Positions 1 to 5,574 of a DNA stretch of 8,840 bases are shown here, piece by piece; position 1 is the first letter of the stretch; each line of letters starts with the position of its first letter. This DNA is from Spirochaetaceae bacterium. Its GTDB lineage: Bacteria; Spirochaetota; Spirochaetia; Treponematales; Breznakiellaceae. Under the pieces are notes generated by a model. The model had not been told where the DNA came from. It saw only the letters and a list, made by a program, of their open reading frames with translations, and did not search any database. The DNA is taken from positions 1-8,840 of the forward strand of contig JAIRMY010000042.1 of NCBI GenBank assembly GCA_031258335.1, in the 5' to 3' direction. The translations under genes were made by a program, and so were the position numbers.

Positions 1-2
1 AA

Positions 3-179
3 CGCCTTGCGATAAAAGAATTCAACGAAACGCATGAGTATAAAAAAATATCTCCCGCGTACAATCTGTTGGAGCGTACCCACATAAAGTATTGGCACCA
101 CCAAGTCTTTGTTCTCCATATATTCGACCACGAAAAATACAATACGTTCATAGGCAGCGACAAGCCGTCAAAATTATAG
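3..179 (+). CDS. C-terminal fragment of an unrecognised protein
   Basis: An open frame enters from the left edge and runs 58 codons to a TAG stop at 177-179; the start lies outside the window. The visible tail is rich in aromatic and charged residues (for example EYKKISPAYNLL and IKYWHHQVFVLHIFDHEKY) and has no membrane segment. I do not recognise the family. It converges on the minus-strand ATC-hydrolase-like gene, with 59 bases between the two stop codons. A short hairpin followed by a T-tract lies just downstream and would suit the end of this transcript. The call rests on an open frame and plausible protein-like composition only, so it may be part of a real gene or a chance frame. Confidence 0.5.
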   Translation, partial: RLAIKEFNETHEYKKISPAYNLLERTHIKYWHHQVFVLHIFDHEKYNTFIGSDKPSKL

Positions 180-222
180 CCCTGTATACACGGACGCGGA
201 GCGCCTAACACACGGTCGCTGT

Positions 223-248
223 TCTGCGGCGGGCAGATTTATTTTTTT
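223..248 (+). terminator. Possible rho-independent terminator
   Basis: A 5-bp stem, TCTGC paired with GCAGA around the loop GGCGG, is followed at once by TTTATTTTTTT. The stem is short, so this is a weak to moderate candidate. It would end the plus-strand transcript of the fragment at 3-179. Its T-tract overlaps the stop codon and final lysine codons of the convergent minus-strand gene. Confidence 0.4.
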
Positions 249-736
249 CGCTTGAACCGTATGGAGCAACGGTCATCGCCGCGGGCTATGGTCTTGGGCA
301 GATCCAGTTCGCAGCCAAACGCTTCGGCTATGCCGCGGTCGCCGCACATGGCAAAATCACACATCGCGCTTATATCGCTGTCGCTGCACCCCTGCATCTG
401 CCATGCGTTTACCAAAGGACAGTAATGAAAATCCACGTCAAAAACATCGTCCGTGCAGCGTAAAAATTTCATCTCGAAAATCCATTTTCCCGGAAACTTA
501 AACAGTTTTCGTTTTAGCGTCCTCAGACTGGAAGAAGCCCCCTTGTTCGCCGCCGCCCCGCCATGGTAGATGCCGCAGCGCCTTATCGCCTGCGGCGCAA
601 AATCATCGCCGGAAAGCCCTTTCTTCTTCGCCTCGTCAAGCAGGAAGTACATCCACAGAGCGCGGTGTTCAAAAAATTTTCTCAGGGCGCGGACCAGCGC
701 CGATTTTTTTTTCGGTATGTTTTTTATGCCCATCAT
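239..736 (-). CDS. L-2-amino-thiazoline-4-carboxylate (ATC) hydrolase family protein
   Basis: The 165-residue protein matches the ATC hydrolase-like family as I know it. The C-terminal half carries the family pattern: HYCPLVNAW (C106), then MCDFAMCGDRG (C126 and D133), then TIARGDDRCSIRF ending at C157 and F161. The N-terminal half is basic and helical, with no signal peptide. The founding enzyme opens the thiazoline ring of ATC in bacterial L-cysteine synthesis, but many family members are uncharacterised, so the substrate is not predicted. Two adjacent ATGs start the frame. GGAGG ends 3 bases before the first and 6 before the second (733), so the second Met may be the true start. It lies 85 bases downstream of fliQ on the same strand, where fliR would normally be; read-through from fliOPQ is possible because no convincing terminator separates them. 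Confidence 0.8.
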   Translation of the reverse strand: MMGIKNIPKKKSALVRALRKFFEHRALWMYFLLDEAKKKGLSGDDFAPQAIRRCGIYHGGAAANKGASSSLRTLKRKLFKFPGKWIFEMKFLRCTDDVFDVDFHYCPLVNAWQMQGCSDSDISAMCDFAMCGDRGIAEAFGCELDLPKTIARGDDRCSIRFKRKK

Positions 737-821
737 AATCCTCCGTATGTCTTACATTTTCACCAAATAACCCAAATTACACAAGCGGCTCCCGCAGCGC
801 GGCAGGCTGTAACGATGGGAG

Positions 822-1091
822 TCATCCCGCCATTGAAGGGATCATCCTGAAAAGCTCCTCCGTGTAGTTGGCAAGCATAGTGAACATCCAGCCGCCGAGC
901 AGCGCCAGAACCAGGAGGATAGCGAGTATCTTTGGTACAAAGGTGAGCGTTTGTTCCTGAATCTGGGTAGCCGCCTGAAGGATGGCTATCACGAGGCCGA
1001 CCACCAGCGCGGTAACGAGCAATGGGGCGGCGAGTATCAAGACCTGAAATATTCCGCCGCGTAGCAGCGTAACCATATCGCCTATAGTCAT
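822..1091 (-). CDS. fliQ: Flagellar type III export gate protein FliQ
   Basis: The 89-residue protein has the usual FliQ length and architecture: two transmembrane helices (about residues 13-36 and 51-75) joined by the conserved polar stretch AATQIQEQTLTFVPK. FliQ sits in the inner-membrane FliP5FliQ4FliR1 export gate, through which unfolded rod, hook and filament subunits leave the cytoplasm. The start ATG lies 7 bases after fliP. The Shine-Dalgarno GAGG overlaps the fliP stop codon (TGAGG followed by five T's and ATG), which suggests translational coupling. The next gene on the strand is not fliR, the partner it needs to assemble the gate, so fliR must be elsewhere if the export system is functional. 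Confidence 0.95.
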   Translation of the reverse strand: MTIGDMVTLLRGGIFQVLILAAPLLVTALVVGLVIAILQAATQIQEQTLTFVPKILAILLVLALLGGWMFTMLANYTEELFRMIPSMAG

Positions 1092-1098
1092 AAAAACC

Positions 1099-1929
1099 TC
1101 ACACGAAAGATCTTACAAGCTGATCCGTCAACAGTCCCCAGCCGTCAACGAGTATGAAGAGTATCAGCTTGAACGGCATGGAAATCATCACGGGCGGCAG
1201 CATTATCATACCCATAGACATCAGGGCGCTCGCTACAACCATGTCTATCACGATGAATGGTATAAAAATCATTATGCCGATTTTGAACGCCACCGTGAGT
1301 TCGTTCAGGATGAAGGCGGGAATCAGCACGTATGTAGGCACGTCGGCAAGGGTTTCCGGGCGCGGAAGGCCGCGCATCGCCATGAAAAGGCGTATATTGT
1401 CCGGTTTTGTCCTCATCTGATTGTACATGAACAGCCTGAGCGGAGTTTCCGCCTCGCGGTATGCTTCCTGTACGGTTAAAGTTCCTTCGGAAAGCGGGCG
1501 CAACGAGTTTTGGTATACAGAATCGAGAGTCGGCCACATGATAAAAACCGTGAGAAACAGTGAAATTCCCAGTATTACCTGATTTGGCGGCGCTTGTTGG
1601 AGTGAAAGTGCTCTTTTTACGAAATCCAGCACTATGGAAATCCGCAGAAAACTCGTTACCAGGATGATAAAGCTCGGCGCAAGCGTGATTACCGTTAAAA
1701 GTAACAACAACTGCACCGAGAACGCCACCTCGCGGCCCGACTCGGGGTTTCGTATAGAAAGGTCTATGAACGGTATAACCAGACCTTCACCGGGGCGCGG
1801 TATTTCCATTGTGCCTTCTGTGGAAAGTCCGGGAAACGGCACGGCGGGCGCGGGGACGACCTGTGCGACAAGCCCCGCGGGAACCAGCAACGATAAACTT
1901 AAAAAAACTCCAAGCGAAAATCCCCTCAT
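1099..1929 (-). CDS. fliP: Flagellar type III export gate protein FliP
   Basis: The 276-residue protein is full length. It begins with a cleavable signal peptide (basic N-terminus, hydrophobic core, likely cut after LVAQ near residue 23), as FliP usually does. A proline-rich linker follows, then the conserved core. Family signature 1 appears as LAPSFIILVTSFLRISIVLDF followed by APPNQVILGISLFLT, and signature 2 as IPAFILNELTVAFKIG, then PFIVIDMVVASALMSMGMIML and the closing DGWGLL. The methionine-rich MSMGMIML stretch corresponds to the gating loop of the export pore. About four membrane segments are visible. FliP forms the pentameric core of the export gate with FliQ and FliR. GAGGAG, 8 bases before the ATG, serves as ribosome site; the gene starts 19 bases after fliO and is followed closely by fliQ, so the three form one operon. 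Confidence 0.97.
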   Translation of the reverse strand: MRGFSLGVFLSLSLLVPAGLVAQVVPAPAVPFPGLSTEGTMEIPRPGEGLVIPFIDLSIRNPESGREVAFSVQLLLLLTVITLAPSFIILVTSFLRISIVLDFVKRALSLQQAPPNQVILGISLFLTVFIMWPTLDSVYQNSLRPLSEGTLTVQEAYREAETPLRLFMYNQMRTKPDNIRLFMAMRGLPRPETLADVPTYVLIPAFILNELTVAFKIGIMIFIPFIVIDMVVASALMSMGMIMLPPVMISMPFKLILFILVDGWGLLTDQLVRSFV

Positions 1930-1948
1930 CCTAATCGCTCCTCGTGGG

Positions 1949-2611
1949 TTATAGATTTTTTAACCGCTCACGGTTTCGGCTGAGATTCAGCGGTTCAGGA
2001 ATCCCTGTAGCTTCAGTCGGTTTGCGCACAGCGCCGCCGCCGGCAAAACGGCGCAAAAAACTGGTAAAGTTGAACGAAACTGCGTTGGTTGAGCGCAAAG
2101 ATCTCTCGGAATAGGCGAGAAGCATGGCGTCAACCGTTTCCTTGTCGGTAATTTCAGAAATCACCGAAACATTGGCATCTGAAAGCCCTACGAGCCAGGC
2201 GTTTCCGCCCACGGAAATCACCGCCGCCGCGGTTTTTACGTTGATGGGGGTACGCGCCAATACTTTAAGGTATGTGTCGTCAGGAATATCGCCTGTTTTT
2301 TTACGTTTTAGGAAGTAAACTACGCCGTAAATCGCGGCGGCGGCAAGAGCCAACACGATAACTATGCGAAAAACCGTCCACACGGACGAAACGCCGACCT
2401 GTCCCTGAGGCGCGGTCTGGCTTTCGCCCAACGGATAGCCGCGTTCCGCTTCCCGTCCCGCGTCGCCGCCCGCGCTATCTAGCGGTTGAGCCGCACCATC
2501 TGATGTTTGAGCCACTTCGCCAGAGTCTCCACCCGCCCCATCAGATGTTTGAGCCACCCCTTGGGTGCAGAACAGGAAAGACGCGATAAAAAAAATGATT
2601 AAACGTTTCAG
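1949..2611 (-). CDS. fliO: Flagellar biosynthesis protein FliO, probable CTG start
   Basis: FliO is a single-pass membrane protein that helps FliP assemble into the export gate. Position before fliP, a transmembrane helix (about residues 77-101, with VFRIVIVLALAAAAIYGVVY) followed by KRKK, and a small cytoplasmic domain all fit. The first ordinary start codon in frame is GTG at 2557, but it would begin inside the protein. The open frame continues upstream and encodes a typical signal peptide (LKRLIIFFIASFLFCTQG, then VAQ and TSDG). Between the upstream stop (2692-2690) and 2557 there is no ATG, GTG or TTG. A CTG at 2611-2609, 5 bases after a strong GGAGG, gives a 220-residue protein with a complete signal peptide, probably cut after VAQ. 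The mature N-terminus is low-complexity (Gly, Ala, Asp, Ser) and repeats VAQTSDG. The start is inferred; a base error in an ATG is the alternative. Confidence 0.85.
   Translation of the reverse strand: MKRLIIFFIASFLFCTQGVAQTSDGAGGDSGEVAQTSDGAAQPLDSAGGDAGREAERGYPLGESQTAPQGQVGVSSVWTVFRIVIVLALAAAAIYGVVYFLKRKKTGDIPDDTYLKVLARTPINVKTAAAVISVGGNAWLVGLSDANVSVISEITDKETVDAMLLAYSERSLRSTNAVSFNFTSFLRRFAGGGAVRKPTEATGIPEPLNLSRNRERLKNL
2497..2557 (-). repeat. fliO: Short direct repeat in fliO encoding VAQTSDG
   Basis: Two 19-base copies (2497-2515 and 2539-2557) differ at one base and lie 42 bases apart, exactly 14 codons. Each encodes VAQTSDG. The unit begins at the predicted signal-peptidase site and lies in the low-complexity extracytoplasmic segment, so it looks like a small in-frame duplication. 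Confidence 0.75.
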
Positions 2612-2664
2612 ATTCCCCTCCCAGGCAAAGCCGCCTTGTATTATGTATGAAGCGGCACAAAAAA

Positions 2665-2693
2665 AGAGTAGGGTATTGCGAGGGAAATGTCAA
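2665..2693 (-). promoter_or_regulatory. Sigma-70 promoter for fliOPQ
   Basis: On the minus strand a perfect -35 box, TTGACA (2693-2688), is followed by a 17-base spacer and TACTCT (2670-2665) as -10. Transcription would begin near 2658, leaving about 47 bases before the proposed fliO CTG. It lies in the gap behind the 573-residue membrane protein gene. This argues that fliOPQ is its own housekeeping-sigma transcription unit rather than the tail of a longer motility operon. Confidence 0.65.
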
Positions 2694-2739
2694 GGTATCA
2701 TGCTAAAACAGCGCAGGCAATCCAATGGCAAGGGAGAAA

Positions 2740-4461
2740 CTATGCCGTCTTTCTTTTTTTGCTCACGAAGTCTTTGTACTTTTGCGGATCAACCTTGAAA
2801 GCCACTATGGGAAGCGCAATATCGGCGCGGGCCTTGGCGAGGGCGCGTTCGGCTTCGTTCAGTAGATTTTTGGCGTCAACGCTCCTGACTGAACGGGATG
2901 AAAGCCCTATCAAAAGTTCCGCGTTAAATTCCGCGTGGTTTTCGGCGCGGGCACCCTTGTGAAATTCCTTCGCTTTGGAAAAAATCTCGTCCAAACCGCC
3001 GTCCGGCACGATGATGTAAACGCCTTCCCCACTTTCTTTTTCAAAAAAACGGCTACCTTGCCTGAAAAAAGCCTGAGCCTGTTTTACAAGCGTATCGGAC
3101 GATAAACCACCCACGCTCCATTCCATATCCAAAAGCGTAATGTCCTTACCGGATTTTTCCGCCTGGTTGAGTTCACTCTGTAGAATATCGGGGAATCCCG
3201 CATCGTCATCTATGCTGTCAAAGTTATCCGTTTCATACAAAGCGCTTGCCGCGGCAAGCAATCCTTCGCCGCCGGGCAAAACGGCGGATTCCTGTGCATC
3301 GGGCGCGGTTTCATTGGCGTTGCGGGCTTCTTCCTCCACGACGGTGGTGGCAAGCGGAATTTCGTCTCTGGCGGCGCTTTCATCCCGCGGCGGCAATTCG
3401 GAAAAAAGTTCAATGGGGTTTTCACGGGGCGGCGGACTGTCAATTTCCGGCGTTGCGGTTTTACCGTCGTTACTGGTTTCCGTCTCCACGGCGGCGGTCT
3501 CGTTTTCATCCGGCGGACTCTCAATCACGATGGCGGCGGCAAGCGGAATTTCATTTTTGACGGAGCTTTCGTCCTGCGGCAGTTCGGAAAAAAGTTCAAT
3601 GGGATTTTCGGGGGACGGCGGGCTGTCAATTTCCGGCGGTGCGGCGGCAGCTTCGTTTTCATCCGGCAACGTACCGGCAGCCTCGTTTTCATCCGGTGGA
3701 CGCTCAATTTGACTCTGCGCGACCTCCGCTTTATCTGATTCGCCGGCTTCAATTTCAAATGATTCTTCGTCCTCCGGCGGATCGGCGGGTTCCGGTTCGC
3801 CGGCATCAATATCAAACGTTTCCTCGTCCGGGGGCGGCGCGGCAGGTTCAGGTTCACCGGAATAGTCAGCGGTTTTGTCCGGTAAAACGATGACGTTTGG
3901 CGAGGATTCCCGCCCCTCCTCGCCAGCGACATAGTTTCCGGCTATGCTTACATCGACTATCAGCGTGGTAAACCCGGCAACTACGGCTATGAGTATGGCC
4001 AAGAGTGATGAACGGAGCAGAGAGTGCAGGGCGTTAAAGTCCATTAACGGTGAAAGGGCGTTTATGCTTACATTGAGGTTGCCACCCGTCCGTATAGGCA
4101 GGGTCTGTGGGGCGCGGTACAGCCGCAGCTTCTTTGCAAAATCGGGATAATCGTTCTTGTACGATATGAGCCCGCTTTTTTTTTCAAACGCGATATTTTT
4201 GCTGCCGGGCCCGTAGATGATCAATGCGTCTATGGACTTTGAAATATCAAGCTGACTCTTTATGTCTTCGGCATAATCATCGGTAAAAAATCCAAGAGCG
4301 CCGGCGCGGGACGCAAAGTCCGTCAAATCCGCTAATTCCTGCTGCACCTCAAAACGCTGTTCGTTTACCGCCTTGTAGATATTTATTCCCGTTACAGCGG
4401 CGACAGTTATGTAAATAAATATACATAAAAAGCCGATAAATGATTTGACGTTTTGCCACAT
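2740..4461 (-). CDS. Two-helix membrane protein with acidic repeats and a degenerate GGDEF-like domain
   Basis: The 573-residue protein has a sensor-like topology: helix about 8-30, an extracytoplasmic region of about 115 residues, and a second helix about 148-173. Next comes a long acidic, proline-rich cytoplasmic linker (about 180-400) with repeats, then a folded C-terminal domain (about 423-567). The last part resembles the diguanylate cyclase fold: ILQSELNQAEKSGKDITLLDMEW fits the opening helix and strand, AELLIGLSSRS the strand before the last helices, and NLLNEAERALAKA followed by FKVDPQKYKDF the typical end. At the signature position it reads ESGEGVYIIVPD instead of GGDEF or GGEEF, so cyclase activity is unlikely; binding or regulation is possible. 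The domain call is from memory of the family pattern. The ATG has no clear Shine-Dalgarno, and promoter-like boxes lie directly upstream. fliO lies 128 bases downstream with its own promoter. Confidence 0.75.
   Translation of the reverse strand: MWQNVKSFIGFLCIFIYITVAAVTGINIYKAVNEQRFEVQQELADLTDFASRAGALGFFTDDYAEDIKSQLDISKSIDALIIYGPGSKNIAFEKKSGLISYKNDYPDFAKKLRLYRAPQTLPIRTGGNLNVSINALSPLMDFNALHSLLRSSLLAILIAVVAGFTTLIVDVSIAGNYVAGEEGRESSPNVIVLPDKTADYSGEPEPAAPPPDEETFDIDAGEPEPADPPEDEESFEIEAGESDKAEVAQSQIERPPDENEAAGTLPDENEAAAAPPEIDSPPSPENPIELFSELPQDESSVKNEIPLAAAIVIESPPDENETAAVETETSNDGKTATPEIDSPPPRENPIELFSELPPRDESAARDEIPLATTVVEEEARNANETAPDAQESAVLPGGEGLLAAASALYETDNFDSIDDDAGFPDILQSELNQAEKSGKDITLLDMEWSVGGLSSDTLVKQAQAFFRQGSRFFEKESGEGVYIIVPDGGLDEIFSKAKEFHKGARAENHAEFNAELLIGLSSRSVRSVDAKNLLNEAERALAKARADIALPIVAFKVDPQKYKDFVSKKRKTA
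3351..3636 (-). repeat. Two related copies of a 33-34 residue repeat in the acidic linker
   Basis: Copy 1 at 3540-3636 (97 bases, residues 276-308) and copy 2 at 3351-3450 (100 bases, residues 338-371) share PEIDSPP, ENPIELFSELP and EIPLA. They differ by one codon. The ENPIELFSELP core is identical in both and is hydrophobic within an otherwise acidic linker, so it could be a short docking motif. Between and around them are shorter PDENE-containing units. Confidence 0.8.
3739..3852 (-). repeat. Perfectly abutting 57-base tandem repeat (19 residues each)
   Basis: Copies at 3796-3852 and 3739-3795 encode PEPAAPPPDEETFDIDAGE and PEPADPPEDEESFEIEAGE (residues 204-222 and 223-241). The length is a multiple of three, so the frame is kept. 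Substitutions are mostly conservative (D/E, T/S), which suggests that acidic character is maintained. Confidence 0.85.
4412..4439 (+). promoter_or_regulatory. Candidate sigma-28 (FliA-type) promoter toward the MEMO-family gene
   Basis: TAAA (4412-4415) is followed by 16 bases and a perfect GCCGATAA (4432-4439). The flagellar sigma-28 consensus is TAAA, 15 bases, GCCGATAA, so both boxes match and the spacing is one base longer. It lies inside the 5' end of the divergent membrane-protein gene and points at the gene starting at 4503, giving a leader of roughly 57 bases. This is a pattern match only. Confidence 0.4.
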
Positions 4462-4463
4462 AC

Positions 4464-4496
4464 TTTATTCTAGGCATTTTTGCTGGTAAAATAAAG
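4464..4496. promoter_or_regulatory. Divergent promoter-like boxes in the 41-base gap between start codons
   Basis: On the plus strand TTTATT (4464-4469), a 17-base spacer and TAAAAT (4487-4492, preceded by TGG as in an extended -10) point to the MEMO-family gene. On the minus strand TTTATT (4495-4490), 17 bases and TAGAAT (4472-4467) point to the membrane-protein gene. The -35 boxes are poor. Predicted starts fall within a few bases of each ATG, so either message would be nearly leaderless. Confidence 0.3.
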
Positions 4497-4502
4497 GGGA
4501 AA

Positions 4503-5375
4503 ATGGGGGAAATGAAGGAAAAAGCGATAAGAAGGATGAGGCTGCCTCCGGGCTGGTACCCGCGCAACGCGGCGGAGATAGACGGGTATCTGTGCGATTG
4601 CCTCGACAAAAGAGAAGGCGGGGCCAACGCGGTCATCGCCCCTCATGCCGGATGGTTTTTTTCCGGTAAACTTGCCGCCCTTGCGCTCTCACGACTGCGA
4701 AAAGACGCGGATACAGTGATAGTCTCAGGCGGGCATCTGGGAGCGGAAGCCCCTGTCATGTTTGCCGAAGAAGACGCGATCTGTACGCCGCTGGGCGAGA
4801 TGCCGGTGGACGGCGAACTTCGTTCCGTTGTGAAAAGAAATCTTTTACAGGCCGGACTATGCTGTGCCCCGGATAACTATACGGATAACACCGTCGAGGT
4901 ACTCTTGCCCGCCGTACACCGCCTCTTTCCCAAGGCAAGCATCCTTTGGCTGCGCCTTGGGTCCGGCATGAGGGCAGCCGAGGCGGGCAGACTCATTGCG
5001 CGCGCAGCGGCATCGCTTGGTCGTAACGTTGTCATGGCAGGCTCCACTGACCTTACGCACTACGGACCTTCCTACAATTTTTGCCCAAAGGGCAGGGGAA
5101 ACGCCGCCCTTGAATGGGTAAAAACCGTGAACGACCGCCGTTTCATAGAGGCGCTGACATCAGGCGCGACTGAAGATATTATCCTTGAACGCGCGGTAAC
5201 GGAAAGATCGGCCTGTTCCGCCGGAGCTGTACTCTGCGCTCTCGGTTTTGCATCGGAGACTCGCGGCGCGGCCACATCCGCTAGACTGCTTGCATACTCG
5301 ACGAGCGCCGATGTAACCGGAATGCCGTCCGCCTCCGATTCTTTTGTCGGGTACGCGGCCGTAGAAGTTTGTTGA
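4503..5375 (+). CDS. MEMO / AmmeMemoRadiSam system protein B family
   Basis: The 290-residue protein has the usual length and motifs of the MEMO family, which is related to non-haem-iron dioxygenases. APHAGWFFSG contains H48, SGGHLG contains H78, DNTVEVLLP takes the place of the usual EHSIEVQLP, GSTDLTHYG contains D183 and H186, and RSACSAG contains C238. H48, H78 and C238 correspond by position to the metal-site residues H49, H81 and C244 described for human MEMO1. The bacterial function is unknown; related genes often sit with an AMMECR1-domain protein and a radical SAM enzyme, neither of which is present here. There is no signal peptide or membrane helix. ATG at 4503 follows AAAGGGGAAA closely; an in-frame ATG at 4512 preceded by GGGGGAA is an alternative. 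No terminator is visible after it. Confidence 0.88.
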   Translation: MGEMKEKAIRRMRLPPGWYPRNAAEIDGYLCDCLDKREGGANAVIAPHAGWFFSGKLAALALSRLRKDADTVIVSGGHLGAEAPVMFAEEDAICTPLGEMPVDGELRSVVKRNLLQAGLCCAPDNYTDNTVEVLLPAVHRLFPKASILWLRLGSGMRAAEAGRLIARAAASLGRNVVMAGSTDLTHYGPSYNFCPKGRGNAALEWVKTVNDRRFIEALTSGATEDIILERAVTERSACSAGAVLCALGFASETRGAATSARLLAYSTSADVTGMPSASDSFVGYAAVEVC

Positions 5376-5391
5376 ACACGCCGTTTACTGC

Positions 5392-5406
5392 GTATCATAT
5401 TGATAC
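5392..5406. promoter_or_regulatory. Perfect inverted repeat GTATCA-TAT-TGATAC
   Basis: Two 6-base arms are exactly complementary around 3 bases. It lies 17 bases after the MEMO-family stop codon and about 190 bases upstream of the proposed sigma-54 -24/-12 element. It has no T-tract, so it looks more like a dimeric protein-binding site than a terminator. Confidence 0.4.
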
Positions 5407-5419
5407 ACATATCACTTTG

Positions 5420-5503
5420 AAACACGGTGCTGTGTCAATCTTACCCTATTTTAGGAATGATAAACGGTTAATTTCAGATTAAAACACGGCGCGCCATAAT
5501 CTT
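5420..5503. repeat. Two related boxes 62 bases apart upstream of the sigma factor gene
   Basis: AAACACGG occurs at 5420-5427 and again at 5482-5489. Each is followed by a GC-containing segment and then AATCTT (5437-5442 and 5498-5503). The offset is 62 bases for the first part and 61 for the second, about six helical turns. The boxes lie about 95-180 bases before the -12 element, the usual distance for activator sites of sigma-54 promoters. The role is inferred. Confidence 0.4.
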
Positions 5504-5511
5504 CCCGGTTT

Positions 5512-5543
5512 TTGCCTGGTTTAAATTGTTGTGGTATAACAAC
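5512..5543 (+). promoter_or_regulatory. Extended -10 sigma-70 promoter overlapping an inverted repeat
   Basis: TTGCCT (5512-5517), a 17-base spacer and TATAAC (5535-5540) preceded by TGG make a fair housekeeping promoter, with a start near 5547 and an 84-base leader to the sigma factor gene. The -10 box sits inside GTTGT-GGTATA-ACAAC (5528-5543), so a repressor bound there would block it. TTAA flanks both arms. Confidence 0.45.
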
Positions 5544-5574
5544 TTAACGATAATGAAAAATAAAGTCCATCTTT

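Noticed and set aside
737..821. Terminator or fliR remnant between fliQ and the ATC-hydrolase-family gene
   Set aside because: Small GC hairpins can be drawn (for example GCGG-GAG-CCGC on the minus strand) but no T-run follows. The 85 bases are too short to hold a recognisable fliR relic. A weak TTGTGT/GAAAAT pair was also not convincing as a promoter.
1145..1537. A 130-codon minus-strand frame within fliP
   Set aside because: It is an out-of-frame shadow of fliP, which has complete conserved motifs throughout this stretch.
2555..2557. GTG as the start of fliO
   Set aside because: It would remove the signal peptide encoded directly upstream and leaves the strong GGAGG at 2621-2617 unused.
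2694..2739. Terminator after the 573-residue membrane protein gene
   Set aside because: Only a 4-bp stem (GGCA/TGCC) with a 12-base loop and no T-tract was found, so read-through into fliO cannot be excluded.
3140..3712. A 190-codon plus-strand open frame, and other long frames, opposite the repeat region
   Set aside because: They mirror the acidic repeat region of the minus-strand membrane protein. Its GC-skewed low-complexity codons keep antisense frames open; their products are serine- or arginine-rich and match no family I know, while the minus-strand frame has membrane helices and a folded domain.
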